Position numbers and translations under genes: made by a program. A stretch of 24,691 nt of DNA from a virus, in IMG/VR virus record IMGVR_UViG_3300029448_000416, positions 1 through 24,691 of that record. The stretch is one strand, 5' to 3'. Positions within the stretch are counted from its first letter, which is position 1; each line of letters starts with the position of its first letter. The notes below the pieces were generated by a model. The model was not told the origin of the DNA, made no database searches, and was given only the letters and a program-made list of their open reading frames with translations. This document shows positions 15,148-22,600 of this stretch, piece by piece.

Positions 15148-15585
15148 TTACGCGATACGGATAATTGCGTTTGATGCGTCTGCAGTTGGGAACTGGATGG
15201 TCAAATCACCTGCTGTAGCACTAACCGTACCACCAAAGTCGATCACGCATATTGCAGAGTTAGAGTTGGCGGTGTTGTAAATGATACAACCGTCAGTAGA
15301 TACCGTCACGTTAGTGAATACTTCATCGGTGAAGTCTACAATTGCAGTAGAACCATCAAGAGAAATACTTGCACCGTCGAGTGCCTGACCACCTGTGGTA
15401 TAATTTGTACCACTGGCCTCGTCAGAGTTTCCTGTAACGTCTGAGTAGTTGGTTGTAGAAGCACCGTATGTTCCGGTCGGAGAATCTTTGATCAATGCAA
15501 TTTTCAAAGAGTCCGTATCGAGATCATGCAATCCACCGAGCAGTTCTTGCTTGAAAGAGTTGCACATTGCAGTAGTAATGGCCAT
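15148..15585 (-). CDS. Small virion protein (MAITTAMCNSFKQELL family)
   Basis: This is a 145-residue protein with a near-perfect AGGAGG 5 bases before ATG at 15585, so it is probably made in large amounts. The start AITTAMCNSFKQELLGG-x-H, then DSLKIALIKDS, then TNYTTGGQALDG, follows a pattern I recall in many phages, often for an abundant head or tail protein of unknown role. It is beta-rich with no charged helices after residue 35. The last part (AGDLTIQFPTADASNAIIRIA) is hydrophobic. The strong ribosome site and the context point to a structural protein, perhaps a decoration or tail component. Confidence 0.82.
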   Translation of the reverse strand: MAITTAMCNSFKQELLGGLHDLDTDSLKIALIKDSPTGTYGASTTNYSDVTGNSDEASGTNYTTGGQALDGASISLDGSTAIVDFTDEVFTNVTVSTDGCIIYNTANSNSAICVIDFGGTVSATAGDLTIQFPTADASNAIIRIA

Positions 15586-15598
15586 AGTTTCCTCCTAG

Positions 15599-15859
15599 TC
15601 AGCCAATTTTTCTATAAGGCTTGGTTTTTTTAGCAATAGCTTTGGGCTGTTTGCTAACTTGTTTACCTGCCTTAGTAGCCTCACGTTTCTTTTTTGTCGT
15701 GGCGGCGTACTCTTTTGAAGAGAGAGACTTGATCGCCTTCTCGGGCAGATATCTCTCTCCAGTTGCTTTGGAACCTTGCGTGGATGGCTTACCGGACTTG
15801 GTTCGCCACTTCTGCTTCGTCCATGATTTCAGGGAACGTTGGCTCTTTGCTAGTGCCAT
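15599..15859 (-). CDS. DUF5872-like basic protein
   Basis: This is an 86-residue, strongly basic protein. ATG at 15859 follows GGAG at 6 bases; a TTG 12 bases earlier is less likely. The pattern KSQRSLKSWTKQKWRTKSGKP, then TGERYLPEKAIKSLSSKEYAATT and a Lys-rich tail, matches DUF5872 as I recall it. That family is widespread in marine phages and large viruses and has no assigned role. Its charge would suit nucleic-acid binding. The first 71 bases lie inside the preceding gene in another frame, so both proteins share DNA here. Confidence 0.85.
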   Translation of the reverse strand: MALAKSQRSLKSWTKQKWRTKSGKPSTQGSKATGERYLPEKAIKSLSSKEYAATTKKKREATKAGKQVSKQPKAIAKKTKPYRKIG

Positions 15860-16082
15860 TTGTTTCTCCAAAGATATATTTGGTTAGGCCGTCGACATCT
15901 CCGGCAATCTCATACAGGGCAACGACTTTGTCATCTGCGGCTATCCAGTTATCTAGGGCTTCGTCGATGATGTCCAAAGACTCTTCATCCCAGTTGCTGG
16001 CGTACCAATTGATTACAGTCTCCGCTTCTTTTTTCTGCTTGTTGTAGCGAAAATTAAGTGCATCGAGAACCAACTTTTGCAT
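15789..16082 (-). CDS. Small acidic phage protein, unknown
   Basis: This is a 97-residue protein. I chose ATG at 16082 over the ATG at 16088, because GGGAG directly abuts the earlier one and stands 6 bases before the later one. The sequence (KLVLDALNFRYNKQKKEAE, then IINWYASNWDEESLDIIDEALDNW type segments) is helical and acidic in its middle. Its C-terminal third overlaps the DUF5872-like gene by 71 bases. No known domain is seen. Overlap and spacing suggest coupled expression with its basic neighbour, so the two may interact, though that is only inference. Confidence 0.72.
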   Translation of the reverse strand: MQKLVLDALNFRYNKQKKEAETVINWYASNWDEESLDIIDEALDNWIAADDKVVALYEIAGDVDGLTKYIFGETNGTSKEPTFPEIMDEAEVANQVR

Positions 16083-16144
16083 GGTCATCTCCCTGTAGGT
16101 TGTTTGAGCCTACCTACCATTGTAGAGAGATGATCTAGCCGTGT

Positions 16145-16489
16145 CTAGCTTTTGTAGCCGCCACCCTTCTTCTTATACTCTTGAGCAAGCATCTGTGCCT
16201 TACGTGCTGACCACTGTCCCGGCTTACCACCTTTCCCACCTGCTTTAATCTTGTTAAAAAGATTTTTACGCATTGTGGGTTTTGTGTAGTTACCGGCTTC
16301 GTTAACACGAGATTTTGTCTCACCGCCTTTTGCATATCCTGTCGGTTCTTGCGCCGTTCGTGCCGGCGTTCCCGGATTACTTGCTTTCTTCGGCTTCGGC
16401 GCTGTCTTTTTTGCCACGCCGCTTCTCGTAGCCTTCTTGATGACACCGAGCTTCTCCATAGCTTTTTTTGTTTTTTTGACAGTTGGCAT
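16145..16489 (-). CDS. Small Lys-rich protein (SARKAQ-KKGGGYK type)
   Basis: This is a 114-residue protein with about 26% Lys plus Arg. ATG at 16489 shares a base with the preceding stop (TAATG) and has GGAGTAGGAT upstream. The first half is a disordered Lys/Ala/Pro-rich tail (MPTVKKTKKAMEKLGVIKK). The second half contains GYAKGGETKSRVNEAGNYTKP and the ending WSARKAQMLAQEYKKKGGGYK, a motif I recall from many marine phage proteins. High positive charge suggests binding DNA or acidic partners in the head. No function is established. Confidence 0.8.
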   Translation of the reverse strand: MPTVKKTKKAMEKLGVIKKATRSGVAKKTAPKPKKASNPGTPARTAQEPTGYAKGGETKSRVNEAGNYTKPTMRKNLFNKIKAGGKGGKPGQWSARKAQMLAQEYKKKGGGYKS

Positions 16490-16863
16490 TATCCTACTCC
16501 TGTCGTAGTAATAAAGAACTCTTCTACGGTACAAAGCGAATGAACAACCGGAGAAGCTTGAGAAGAGGGTGTTATTTTTAGGCTATCTCCTGCCTGCAAA
16601 ACGATGAATGCATCAGAAAATTGAAGAAACTCAGCACTAGAAAAGTTTTTCCCGGAGAGAATATTTATATTGGTTGCATCTGAACGCTGTAATTTTATAG
16701 ATATATCTACAGTTCCAGAGCCGCTGTTATTTATAAAAAGTAAACTAACGTGACTTTTACAATTTAAAGGGCAGGTGTATAGCGTGTTTTCCTGATCTTC
16801 TACTGTAGATATCAGAGAAAAAGTATTTGTTATACCCGGTATGTTAGATGTGTAATATACCAT
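16489..16863 (-). CDS. Small beta-rich virion-associated protein
   Basis: This is a 124-residue protein. ATG at 16863 lies 4 bases after the upstream stop, with only a weak TAGGG ribosome site. A longer frame starts upstream, but it overlaps the DUF6321-like gene fully, so I prefer the short form. The sequence MVYYTSNIPGITNTFSLI, then CPLNCKSHVSLLFINNSG, then FIVLQAGDSLKI and a C-terminal HSLCTVEEFF, is strand-rich and Ser/Thr-rich. The gene is clearly AT-rich. It resembles small proteins I recall near phage head genes, with no known role. Confidence 0.75.
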   Translation of the reverse strand: MVYYTSNIPGITNTFSLISTVEDQENTLYTCPLNCKSHVSLLFINNSGSGTVDISIKLQRSDATNINILSGKNFSSAEFLQFSDAFIVLQAGDSLKITPSSQASPVVHSLCTVEEFFITTTGVG

Positions 16864-16867
16864 AACC

Positions 16868-17152
16868 CTACCAGTTCTTACACGACCAATAACGAGCAGT
16901 GAACTTATCTTTTGCCGTGTCACATTTATGACGAGCACGGAAGCTTTTACGTCTCTCCGGATCGTCCTTTTTAATCTCCATATTTGGGTCGCCAAACCTT
17001 ACTAGCTTAATCTGATCATCCTTCTTGGCCAGCACGGCAAACTTCTTAGGACCATCAGGTGTGCGCTTGGGTTTGTTGAAACCGGGGAAGGTTTCACCAC
17101 GATATTTAATCCGACCCGATGAGAGTCTTTCAACATCTTTAGTAGTGGCCAT
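16868..17152 (-). CDS. DUF6321-like small basic protein
   Basis: This is a 94-residue protein, first gene after the terminator. ATG at 17152 has no AGGAGG; a G-run (GGGGGG) lies about 10 bases upstream instead. The stretches SGRIKYRGETFPGFNKPKRT, KKFAVLAKKDDQIKLVRFG, DPNMEIKKDDPERRKSFRAR and HKCDTAKDKFTARYWSCKNW are very conserved in marine phages, in a family I believe is called DUF6321. Two Cys and one His near the C-terminus (H75, C77, C91) might bind metal. The role is unknown. Confidence 0.85.
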   Translation of the reverse strand: MATTKDVERLSSGRIKYRGETFPGFNKPKRTPDGPKKFAVLAKKDDQIKLVRFGDPNMEIKKDDPERRKSFRARHKCDTAKDKFTARYWSCKNW

Positions 17153-17181
17153 ATGGGTTTACCCCCCGGTAGGTTGTCTTT

Positions 17182-17210
17182 GACTTATCACATAAATAAT
17201 GAGTTGTAAA
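17182..17210 (-). promoter_or_regulatory. Possible weak promoter after the capsid terminator
   Basis: On the minus strand, TTTACA (17205-17210, 5 of 6 to -35) is followed after 15 bases by GATAAG (4 of 6 to -10), with TG one base upstream of the hexamer as in extended -10 promoters. It lies between the terminator and the DUF6321-like gene, which needs its own transcription if the terminator is efficient. The 15-base spacer is short, and the match is modest. Confidence 0.3.
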
Positions 17211-17211
17211 G

Positions 17212-17244
17212 AAAAAAGGAGGAGAGGCCCCGAAGGGCCTCCCC
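17212..17244 (-). terminator. Intrinsic terminator with UUCG tetraloop
   Basis: Read on the minus strand, GGGGAGGCCC, then TTCG, then GGGCCTCTCC form a 10-base-pair stem with a single G-U wobble. The C(UUCG)G loop is an extra-stable tetraloop. The stem is followed by TCC and six T's. It starts 6 bases after the stop of the capsid-associated gene. It should end or reduce transcription from the head operon. Confidence 0.88.
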
Positions 17245-17250
17245 AGTGTG

Positions 17251-17661
17251 TTAGGCAAATGCGGCGTCGCTTGGAGCGGCACCGATTGGAGCCATGATTG
17301 CAAACACACGGATTACACCTGTGAAGGTGGAGGTGTTGGCAGTCACGTCCAAAGTATCGGCAGATGCGTAAAACTTTGGAGCCATATTGAACTCTTGATT
17401 GGTGCCGGTTGAATCTACAGCAGATACGAGGTAGTCTGCGGAAGTGTCGTCACCGAGATCGAGAGAAGTTGACGTACCGTCGAGAGTCGTAACCACGATA
17501 CCTCCACCCAATACAAGGGTGTTGGCTGGGATTTCGAATGCTTCAACAGAGTCAGAAGTGGTGAGGTTGGTGGTTGAGAAGTCGAGTACGACCTCTGCAA
17601 TGTACGCCTTCTCACCAGCAGGGATGCCAGCGGCACCATTTGTGATTGTATAATCAGTCAT
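17251..17661 (-). CDS. Small capsid-associated protein, possible decoration protein
   Basis: This is a 136-residue protein. ATG at 17661 has AAGGGAG about 10 bases upstream, and the capsid stop is 14 bases before. It is acidic, Thr/Ala/Asp-rich and beta-like, with EKAYIAEVVLDFSTTNLTTS, LGGGIVVTTLDGTSTSLDLG and GVIRVFAIMAPIGA. The lack of helices and the position directly after the major capsid gene and before the terminator fit a head decoration or head-completion protein. No close named family is recognised. Confidence 0.75.
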   Translation of the reverse strand: MTDYTITNGAAGIPAGEKAYIAEVVLDFSTTNLTTSDSVEAFEIPANTLVLGGGIVVTTLDGTSTSLDLGDDTSADYLVSAVDSTGTNQEFNMAPKFYASADTLDVTANTSTFTGVIRVFAIMAPIGAAPSDAAFA

Positions 17662-17675
17662 GATTTATGGCTCCC

Positions 17676-18656
17676 TTATGCTGTTGTGTCTACGACGCCA
17701 CGAACGATGGCTTCTGGGCGAAGTACCTTACGTCCGAATACGTGCAGACCACGGATGATGTCACTGAAGGTTTCGGTTGAACGAACAACTTCAGTTTTGG
17801 CGATGTGAGAAGCAGTGGCACATGCAGACATGTGACCAGCGAGTACGATTGACTCACCTGCGGCGGCAGTTACACCGGAGATGCTAACAGCGTCAGTGAG
17901 ACCCGTGGTTAGGGCTGTTGACTTGTAGCAACGGAATCCAGCGATGTTGCCCTGCATGACGAGACCATTCCGCAATGGAGAAGTCTGGTCACCGGTTACC
18001 TGCACTTCTGCAAACTTAGAACCAGCGGCGAATAGCTGGGCATAGAAAGCAGGAGATGCAACGAACCAACGGTTCTCTTCAGGAACGGACTGTTCGTCGA
18101 GTTCCTTGGCCATTTCCAACATCAGGTTGACAGCGTTGTCTTGATCCGTGTGGATGGCTACTGGAGAAGCGGCAGTGCCGAGTGCGGTGTTGGTGGAAAG
18201 AAGACCACCGGACACAGAGGCGTCGTCAGCACCGGCAATACCAGCGCCATCGGCCATAGACTGCAGAACGTTGAAGTCATACTTACGCTTCAAAGAGAAG
18301 GCACCAGAAGAGGTGGCCAAAGCTTCGAAGTTTACGTGTGATTGACGCTCTTCGATGTCGTCGATCTTGAACGCAAATGCGTTGGCCTGATCTACGACCA
18401 TGGTGATCTGGTCATCAGCCAGATCCTGTGGGTTTACTACAGAACCGCGAGCATATGGGGAGACGGTGATGGTCGGCTCCTTGATGATGCGAACGGTGTC
18501 GCCAAAGTTTTCAATTTCACCGGCGTAGTCAGTGTTGGTAATATCCTCTACAACTGACGCACGACGGAAGAACTTGAGAACCTTTTGGCTAAAGATTTCT
18601 GGCGTGAAGTTACCAGAAGGCAGGTTGTTGTAACCTGCGGCACTATTGAAAGCCAT
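17676..18656 (-). CDS. Major capsid protein (HK97 fold)
   Basis: This is a 326-residue protein with a strong AAGGAGG about 8 bases before ATG at 18656. The N-terminal NFTPEIFSQKVLKFFRRASV, then ITNTDYAGEIENFGDTVRII, then DQANAFAFKIDDIEERQSHV, follow the N-arm, E-loop and spine order of podovirus capsid proteins. RWFVASPAFYAQLFA and GFRCYKSTAL fit the A-domain. It is the shell subunit, assembled on the upstream scaffold. Family assignment is by pattern and synteny (portal, scaffold, capsid). No fused scaffold or protease is seen. Confidence 0.92.
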   Translation of the reverse strand: MAFNSAAGYNNLPSGNFTPEIFSQKVLKFFRRASVVEDITNTDYAGEIENFGDTVRIIKEPTITVSPYARGSVVNPQDLADDQITMVVDQANAFAFKIDDIEERQSHVNFEALATSSGAFSLKRKYDFNVLQSMADGAGIAGADDASVSGGLLSTNTALGTAASPVAIHTDQDNAVNLMLEMAKELDEQSVPEENRWFVASPAFYAQLFAAGSKFAEVQVTGDQTSPLRNGLVMQGNIAGFRCYKSTALTTGLTDAVSISGVTAAAGESIVLAGHMSACATASHIAKTEVVRSTETFSDIIRGLHVFGRKVLRPEAIVRGVVDTTA

Positions 18657-18684
18657 CGGTTATTCCTCCTTGATGGATTGACAA

Positions 18685-19530
18685 TTAACTTGAAAAGTCG
18701 ATCCGGCCTTCAGAACGTGCGCTGTCGAGTTCCTCTTCGAGTTTCTCGAATTCCCACGGCTTCATTTTCCGGATCTCAGAAGCCTTCCAAGTGCGCTTGT
18801 TACCGTCTGCCCTAGTCTGTACCTCTTTTGCTTGAGGCTTGGTGACGGAGGCGGCGGCGTCGGCGTTCTTGGACTTCTTCTGTGGTTTGGACCCTGTGTC
18901 CGCTTTGTAGAGATCAACTACACGAGATGCCCACTTAGCGTCTGTGTTGTTACGATAGATGCCATCAGAAATAGATTTCGGCTGTTCTTGCAACCACTCT
19001 AAGAACTTCTCATCCGCTTTGAGCGTGTCGAAGTCGGGTTGTAAACGAAGCAGTTCTTCGTATGCTTTTTGCTTGACGAGTTCTTTTTCTTTGGACTTTA
19101 GCTGTTCCAGTTCCTCTTGGAGGGTTTGAACTCGTGCAGATGATACTTTCTCAATCATGTTATACAAGTCGGGGTTCTGTTGCTTAATCTGCTCAAGTTC
19201 CTCGTTTGTATACTGTTGAGTTTTTCCTGCTTTCATTTCTTCGATCTCAGACTTGTACTCGTTGACTTTCTCGTCGTAGTGACGCTTGAGATCGTCGTAC
19301 CGTTTTTTGTAATCTACTTCGTTTTGTTGCGACTCGGGTTCGTTGGCGAAGTTTTCTTCCTGAGTAGCCTCTTGAGAGGGGTCAGTCTGTTCATCTTGCT
19401 CACTTACTTCCGTGTCTTCATCTTCTTTATACACGTCTTCTTTGTAGCTTCCGCGATAAAGATTATCGTTGTTGATCGTACCGAACGAATCGTTAGGTTT
19501 ATTGGCACGATGCCCTTTTGCTTTTGTCAT
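18685..19530 (-). CDS. Capsid scaffold protein
   Basis: This is a 281-residue protein. ATG at 19530 follows AAGGTG at 5 bases. Residues 30-75 are very acidic and Gln/Glu-rich (YKEDVYKEDEDTEVSEQDEQ). Residues 73-165 are a long Glu/Lys coiled coil. The end KRTWKASEIRKMKPWEFEKL, then EELDSARSEGRIDFSS, is a recurring scaffold-type C-terminal helix pair that would bind the coat. It lies directly before the major capsid gene, as in T7 and P22-type phages. It would direct procapsid assembly and then leave. Confidence 0.86.
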   Translation of the reverse strand: MTKAKGHRANKPNDSFGTINNDNLYRGSYKEDVYKEDEDTEVSEQDEQTDPSQEATQEENFANEPESQQNEVDYKKRYDDLKRHYDEKVNEYKSEIEEMKAGKTQQYTNEELEQIKQQNPDLYNMIEKVSSARVQTLQEELEQLKSKEKELVKQKAYEELLRLQPDFDTLKADEKFLEWLQEQPKSISDGIYRNNTDAKWASRVVDLYKADTGSKPQKKSKNADAAASVTKPQAKEVQTRADGNKRTWKASEIRKMKPWEFEKLEEELDSARSEGRIDFSS

Positions 19531-19543
19531 GATTCACCTTGTG

Positions 19544-19630
19544 TCATGCGGGGCCGTTTGTGACGGGTGGCCGCTTCGGTTGTAAAGTCGGGGCCGCAAG
19601 CAAGTACGGGTGGCCGACGGGATATCCCAT
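19544..19630 (-). other. Possible 28-codon mini-frame in the portal-scaffold gap
   Basis: ATG at 19630 opens a 28-residue frame that begins MGYPVGHPYLLAAP and ends at TGA, 13 bases before the scaffold ATG. No Shine-Dalgarno is visible before it, and Pro content is high. The underlying DNA carries short repeats whose spacing is not a multiple of three, so I doubt it is coding. A leader peptide coupled to the scaffold is possible. Confidence 0.2.
19549..19616 (-). repeat. Imperfect two-copy GC-rich repeat before the scaffold gene
   Basis: On the plus strand, CGGGGCCG occurs at 19549-19556 and 19589-19596. ACGGGTGGCCG occurs at 19563-19573 and 19606-19616. Each pair is in the same order, with gaps of 6 and 9 bases. 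The GC-rich block is unlike the surrounding AT-leaning sequence. Next to it, at 19619-19632, lie the palindrome GGGATATCCC and the dyad ATCCCA-TG-TGGGAT. It could be a protein-binding or RNA-structure element; the function is unknown. Confidence 0.6.
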
Positions 19631-19641
19631 GTGGGATTCTT

Positions 19642-22600
19642 TTATCCGTAGACTCTTTTTGTGTAGTCACGGTAAATATCTAGAGCGGAGTCGTAGTCCA
19701 TATCAGCGTATCCGTCGCTAATAGCTGTTCCAACATTTGGAACCATCCTAGGTCCAAATTCATAAGAAGAGAGACTTTCAGTGGCATTCATTCTTCTCAT
19801 CTCATCGTATTGAATTGCATTCATAGCGGCAGAAGTGCCCTGACCGTATATCGATGGTTGCATAGGAACGCTAAAAAATACATCTTTTCCTACGTTTTTA
19901 GCTACCTTACGATCTACCATGTCTCCGGGGCGCGGTCCTTTAATCTCTGTACCTCCCGGCAAACGATAGCTTTGATCTTCTTCTTGCCAAAACCAATCTT
20001 CGGGAGGTTCATAAGCTACCAAACCACCTCTTGCGTATCCTTGGGCAGGAGCGGCTACGAAACCCTCTCGGGGAGCCTTTTCTTCTTCTGCCTCTTTTTG
20101 TAGTTTTGCGACTTTCTTTTTGCCGCGATTGTTGATTTTTTCTAGACGGGAGATGCCGATCTCTTCTGCGATCTCAGGGGGTAGGTAGACCTCTCCTTCA
20201 GATACTAGAAGGGGTACGGTGTCCTCATCCACTTTTGCGCCAGATTTCGTAGCGATCCTATTGCCTTTGGATCTTAAAGAATCCATAGCTTCGGTAATAA
20301 GCTCTTGAATGTACATCTTACCAGCTTGAGCAACGGCAGGAGCGTTGATTACAAAACCACCATCTTCACCCTTCATTGGCACGTCGTCTGCAACGTTATC
20401 AGGGGAGAGTGTTTCGTTCGTTTCCGGCTGACCCACCATAGTCGGATCTTGGATTGCTCCACCTTCAGCCATTTTTCTTTGGATTATGCCGCCGAGAGCC
20501 ATCTTCATTTCTGGAGATTTGACTTTGTCTCCTACGGTCTTCAAGGTAACCAAGTCGCGAGACATTCGCTCTCGTTCGGAAGCTGTCAAACCTTCTTTGA
20601 TGAAGTATAGGGGATCGTCGCCTTCTCCTGTGATGCGATTCTTGAGTAGCTTGCTCATCGTCAGAGAGTCTACCGGCATACCGAACTTCTGAGCGAGCTG
20701 TACATCAATCAAGATGTCGTTTGTCTTGCGCATCATATCACGAGGATTTATGAAATTTGAACCGGTGCGGTTTACAGTTCCACCGGAAGCGTAGGTTGGT
20801 CTAGGAGCAGGTATAGGCACCGATTTTGGGCCGATCATAAAAGCAGGATCTACTTTTAAAGTTGCTTTATCGTTAAAATAAGCACTGACAGGATTTGTAA
20901 GTTGAGCATTACTAATGTCTCTAATTTCAAAATGAAGATGAGCTCCGGTGCTAGAACCAGTGTTACCAGATATACCTATTACATCTCCTTTTTTTACCTC
21001 ATCTCCCTCTTTTACAACAGAGTTATTACTCAAATGAGCATAAAGACTTACAATGCCGTTGTCATGTTGTACCATTACGTCCTTTCCATACCCAGTATTA
21101 TTAGTGTATGTACGTATGACTACTCCATCTAACATGGAAAATACGTCAGTTCCTGTTTGTACAGCAAAATCCAGCCCATTATGATTTTTAGTTTTTCCTG
21201 TAAAGGGATCTTTTCTATAACCAAAGTTACTTGTCAATGTTTTGTCCGTAAACAAATTATTGGCAAGTGGAAAACCGGGGTTCATAGAATTTACTTTTTC
21301 ATAGTTTTGATATGCTAAAGCACCTTTTTTTAAGCGAGATTCGTATTCTTTTTTAGTTGGGATCACAACTACTGGAGGCAGTTTGTCTGCTGGTCTCTTT
21401 CTAGGGGTCGGGATAGTCACGTTTGGAGGAGTAGTGACAGGAACAACAGGAGTTTCCGGGTCGAGATTTGCCTGAACCTTAGTATTAGGAGGAACAACTT
21501 CCCCGGCTGGTCTAGCAACAGGTCTCGGTACACCAAAACCTATGTCAGCTTCCATATTTGTATAATCAGCATTGGGTACAAACGCTACATCTGGTCGAGC
21601 TACGGGAGTCGGAATGGCTTCACCCGGGCGGGCAACTGGTGTCGGAGTAGATGGTGTAGGAGCATCCCCCGGACGGGCAAATGGTGTCGGAATGGCTTCA
21701 CCCGGACGAGCACGTGGTGTTGGAACAGACGGGGTAACTTCGCGAGCTACGTTCTGAACGAGGGTAGAAGCATTTCTATCTATTGCCATTCCTAGGCCCG
21801 AATACTTTCCAACAACAGCGGCCACATCAGGGCTCACCGGAGTTGCAAAGTCTGGGCTCACCGGAGTTGCAAGGTCTGGGCTCACCGGAGGTGCGAGGTT
21901 CGGAGTTGGCAGGCCCGAAACGGGTTGAGAGATTCCGTAATCAGGTCCCGGTATGTTCTCTGCCGCGTCGCGAAGTTGCCCTGCGAGTTCTTGGGCTCTT
22001 TCCTGCGTCATCGTAATCGTGGGTCGAGCCTGTGGCATAGGTATGTCAGCAGGTCGGGCTTGTGGAATCTGCATATCAACAGGGCTAGTTTGTGGCGTTG
22101 TTATACCAGCAGGTTGAGTAGACGGTGTTGATATATCTGCAGGGCGAGCCTGTGGTGTTGGAATATCGGAGGGTCGAGCCTGTGGCATCGGAATATCAAA
22201 GGTTTCTGATGCCATATCCGGAACTGTAAACGAATCAGCAAGGGCTCCTGCCGGTACCGCTTGTGACACTATTTGTTCAGCCGCGATGTCAGCTAAATTT
22301 CTAGTACCAAGATCTGCCGCTACGTAGCCTGCTACAGCACCCGGTATACTTCCTGTAGCGTTGAAAACGGTTTGAGCAATCTCCCCACCAACAAAAGGTC
22401 CGGCAAATCCCCCTACGACAGAAGATAGGGCATTTTGAGCGGCTGTCTTTGCATCAATCTCAGTACCCAGTATTTGAGATTCCATGGCTGTCTGAGTTAA
22501 ACCTCCGAGCGCATTTGCCACCGGAGGACTTATTAAACCGCCTAGCATAACTCCCGTTACGGTATTGGCTATGGAACCTGCCGTTCTGGCGGCGTCTACA

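Noticed and set aside
16095-16117. Hairpin GTAGGT...ACCTAC before the 97-residue gene
   Set aside because: Only 6 base pairs with an 11-base loop and no T-run; too weak for a terminator.
16864-16995. Longer N-terminus for the small beta-rich protein
   Set aside because: It would lie entirely within the DUF6321-like gene; the conserved-looking protein begins at MVYYTSN.
19619-19632. GGGATATCCC / ATCCCA-TG-TGGGAT as a terminator
   Set aside because: The loop is too short and no T-run follows. Kept only as part of the intergenic repeat observation.
21508-21757. Repetitive plus-strand frame (GVGMASPGRA units)
   Set aside because: It is the mirror of the Pro-Arg repeats of the minus-strand M23 protein and has no start signal.
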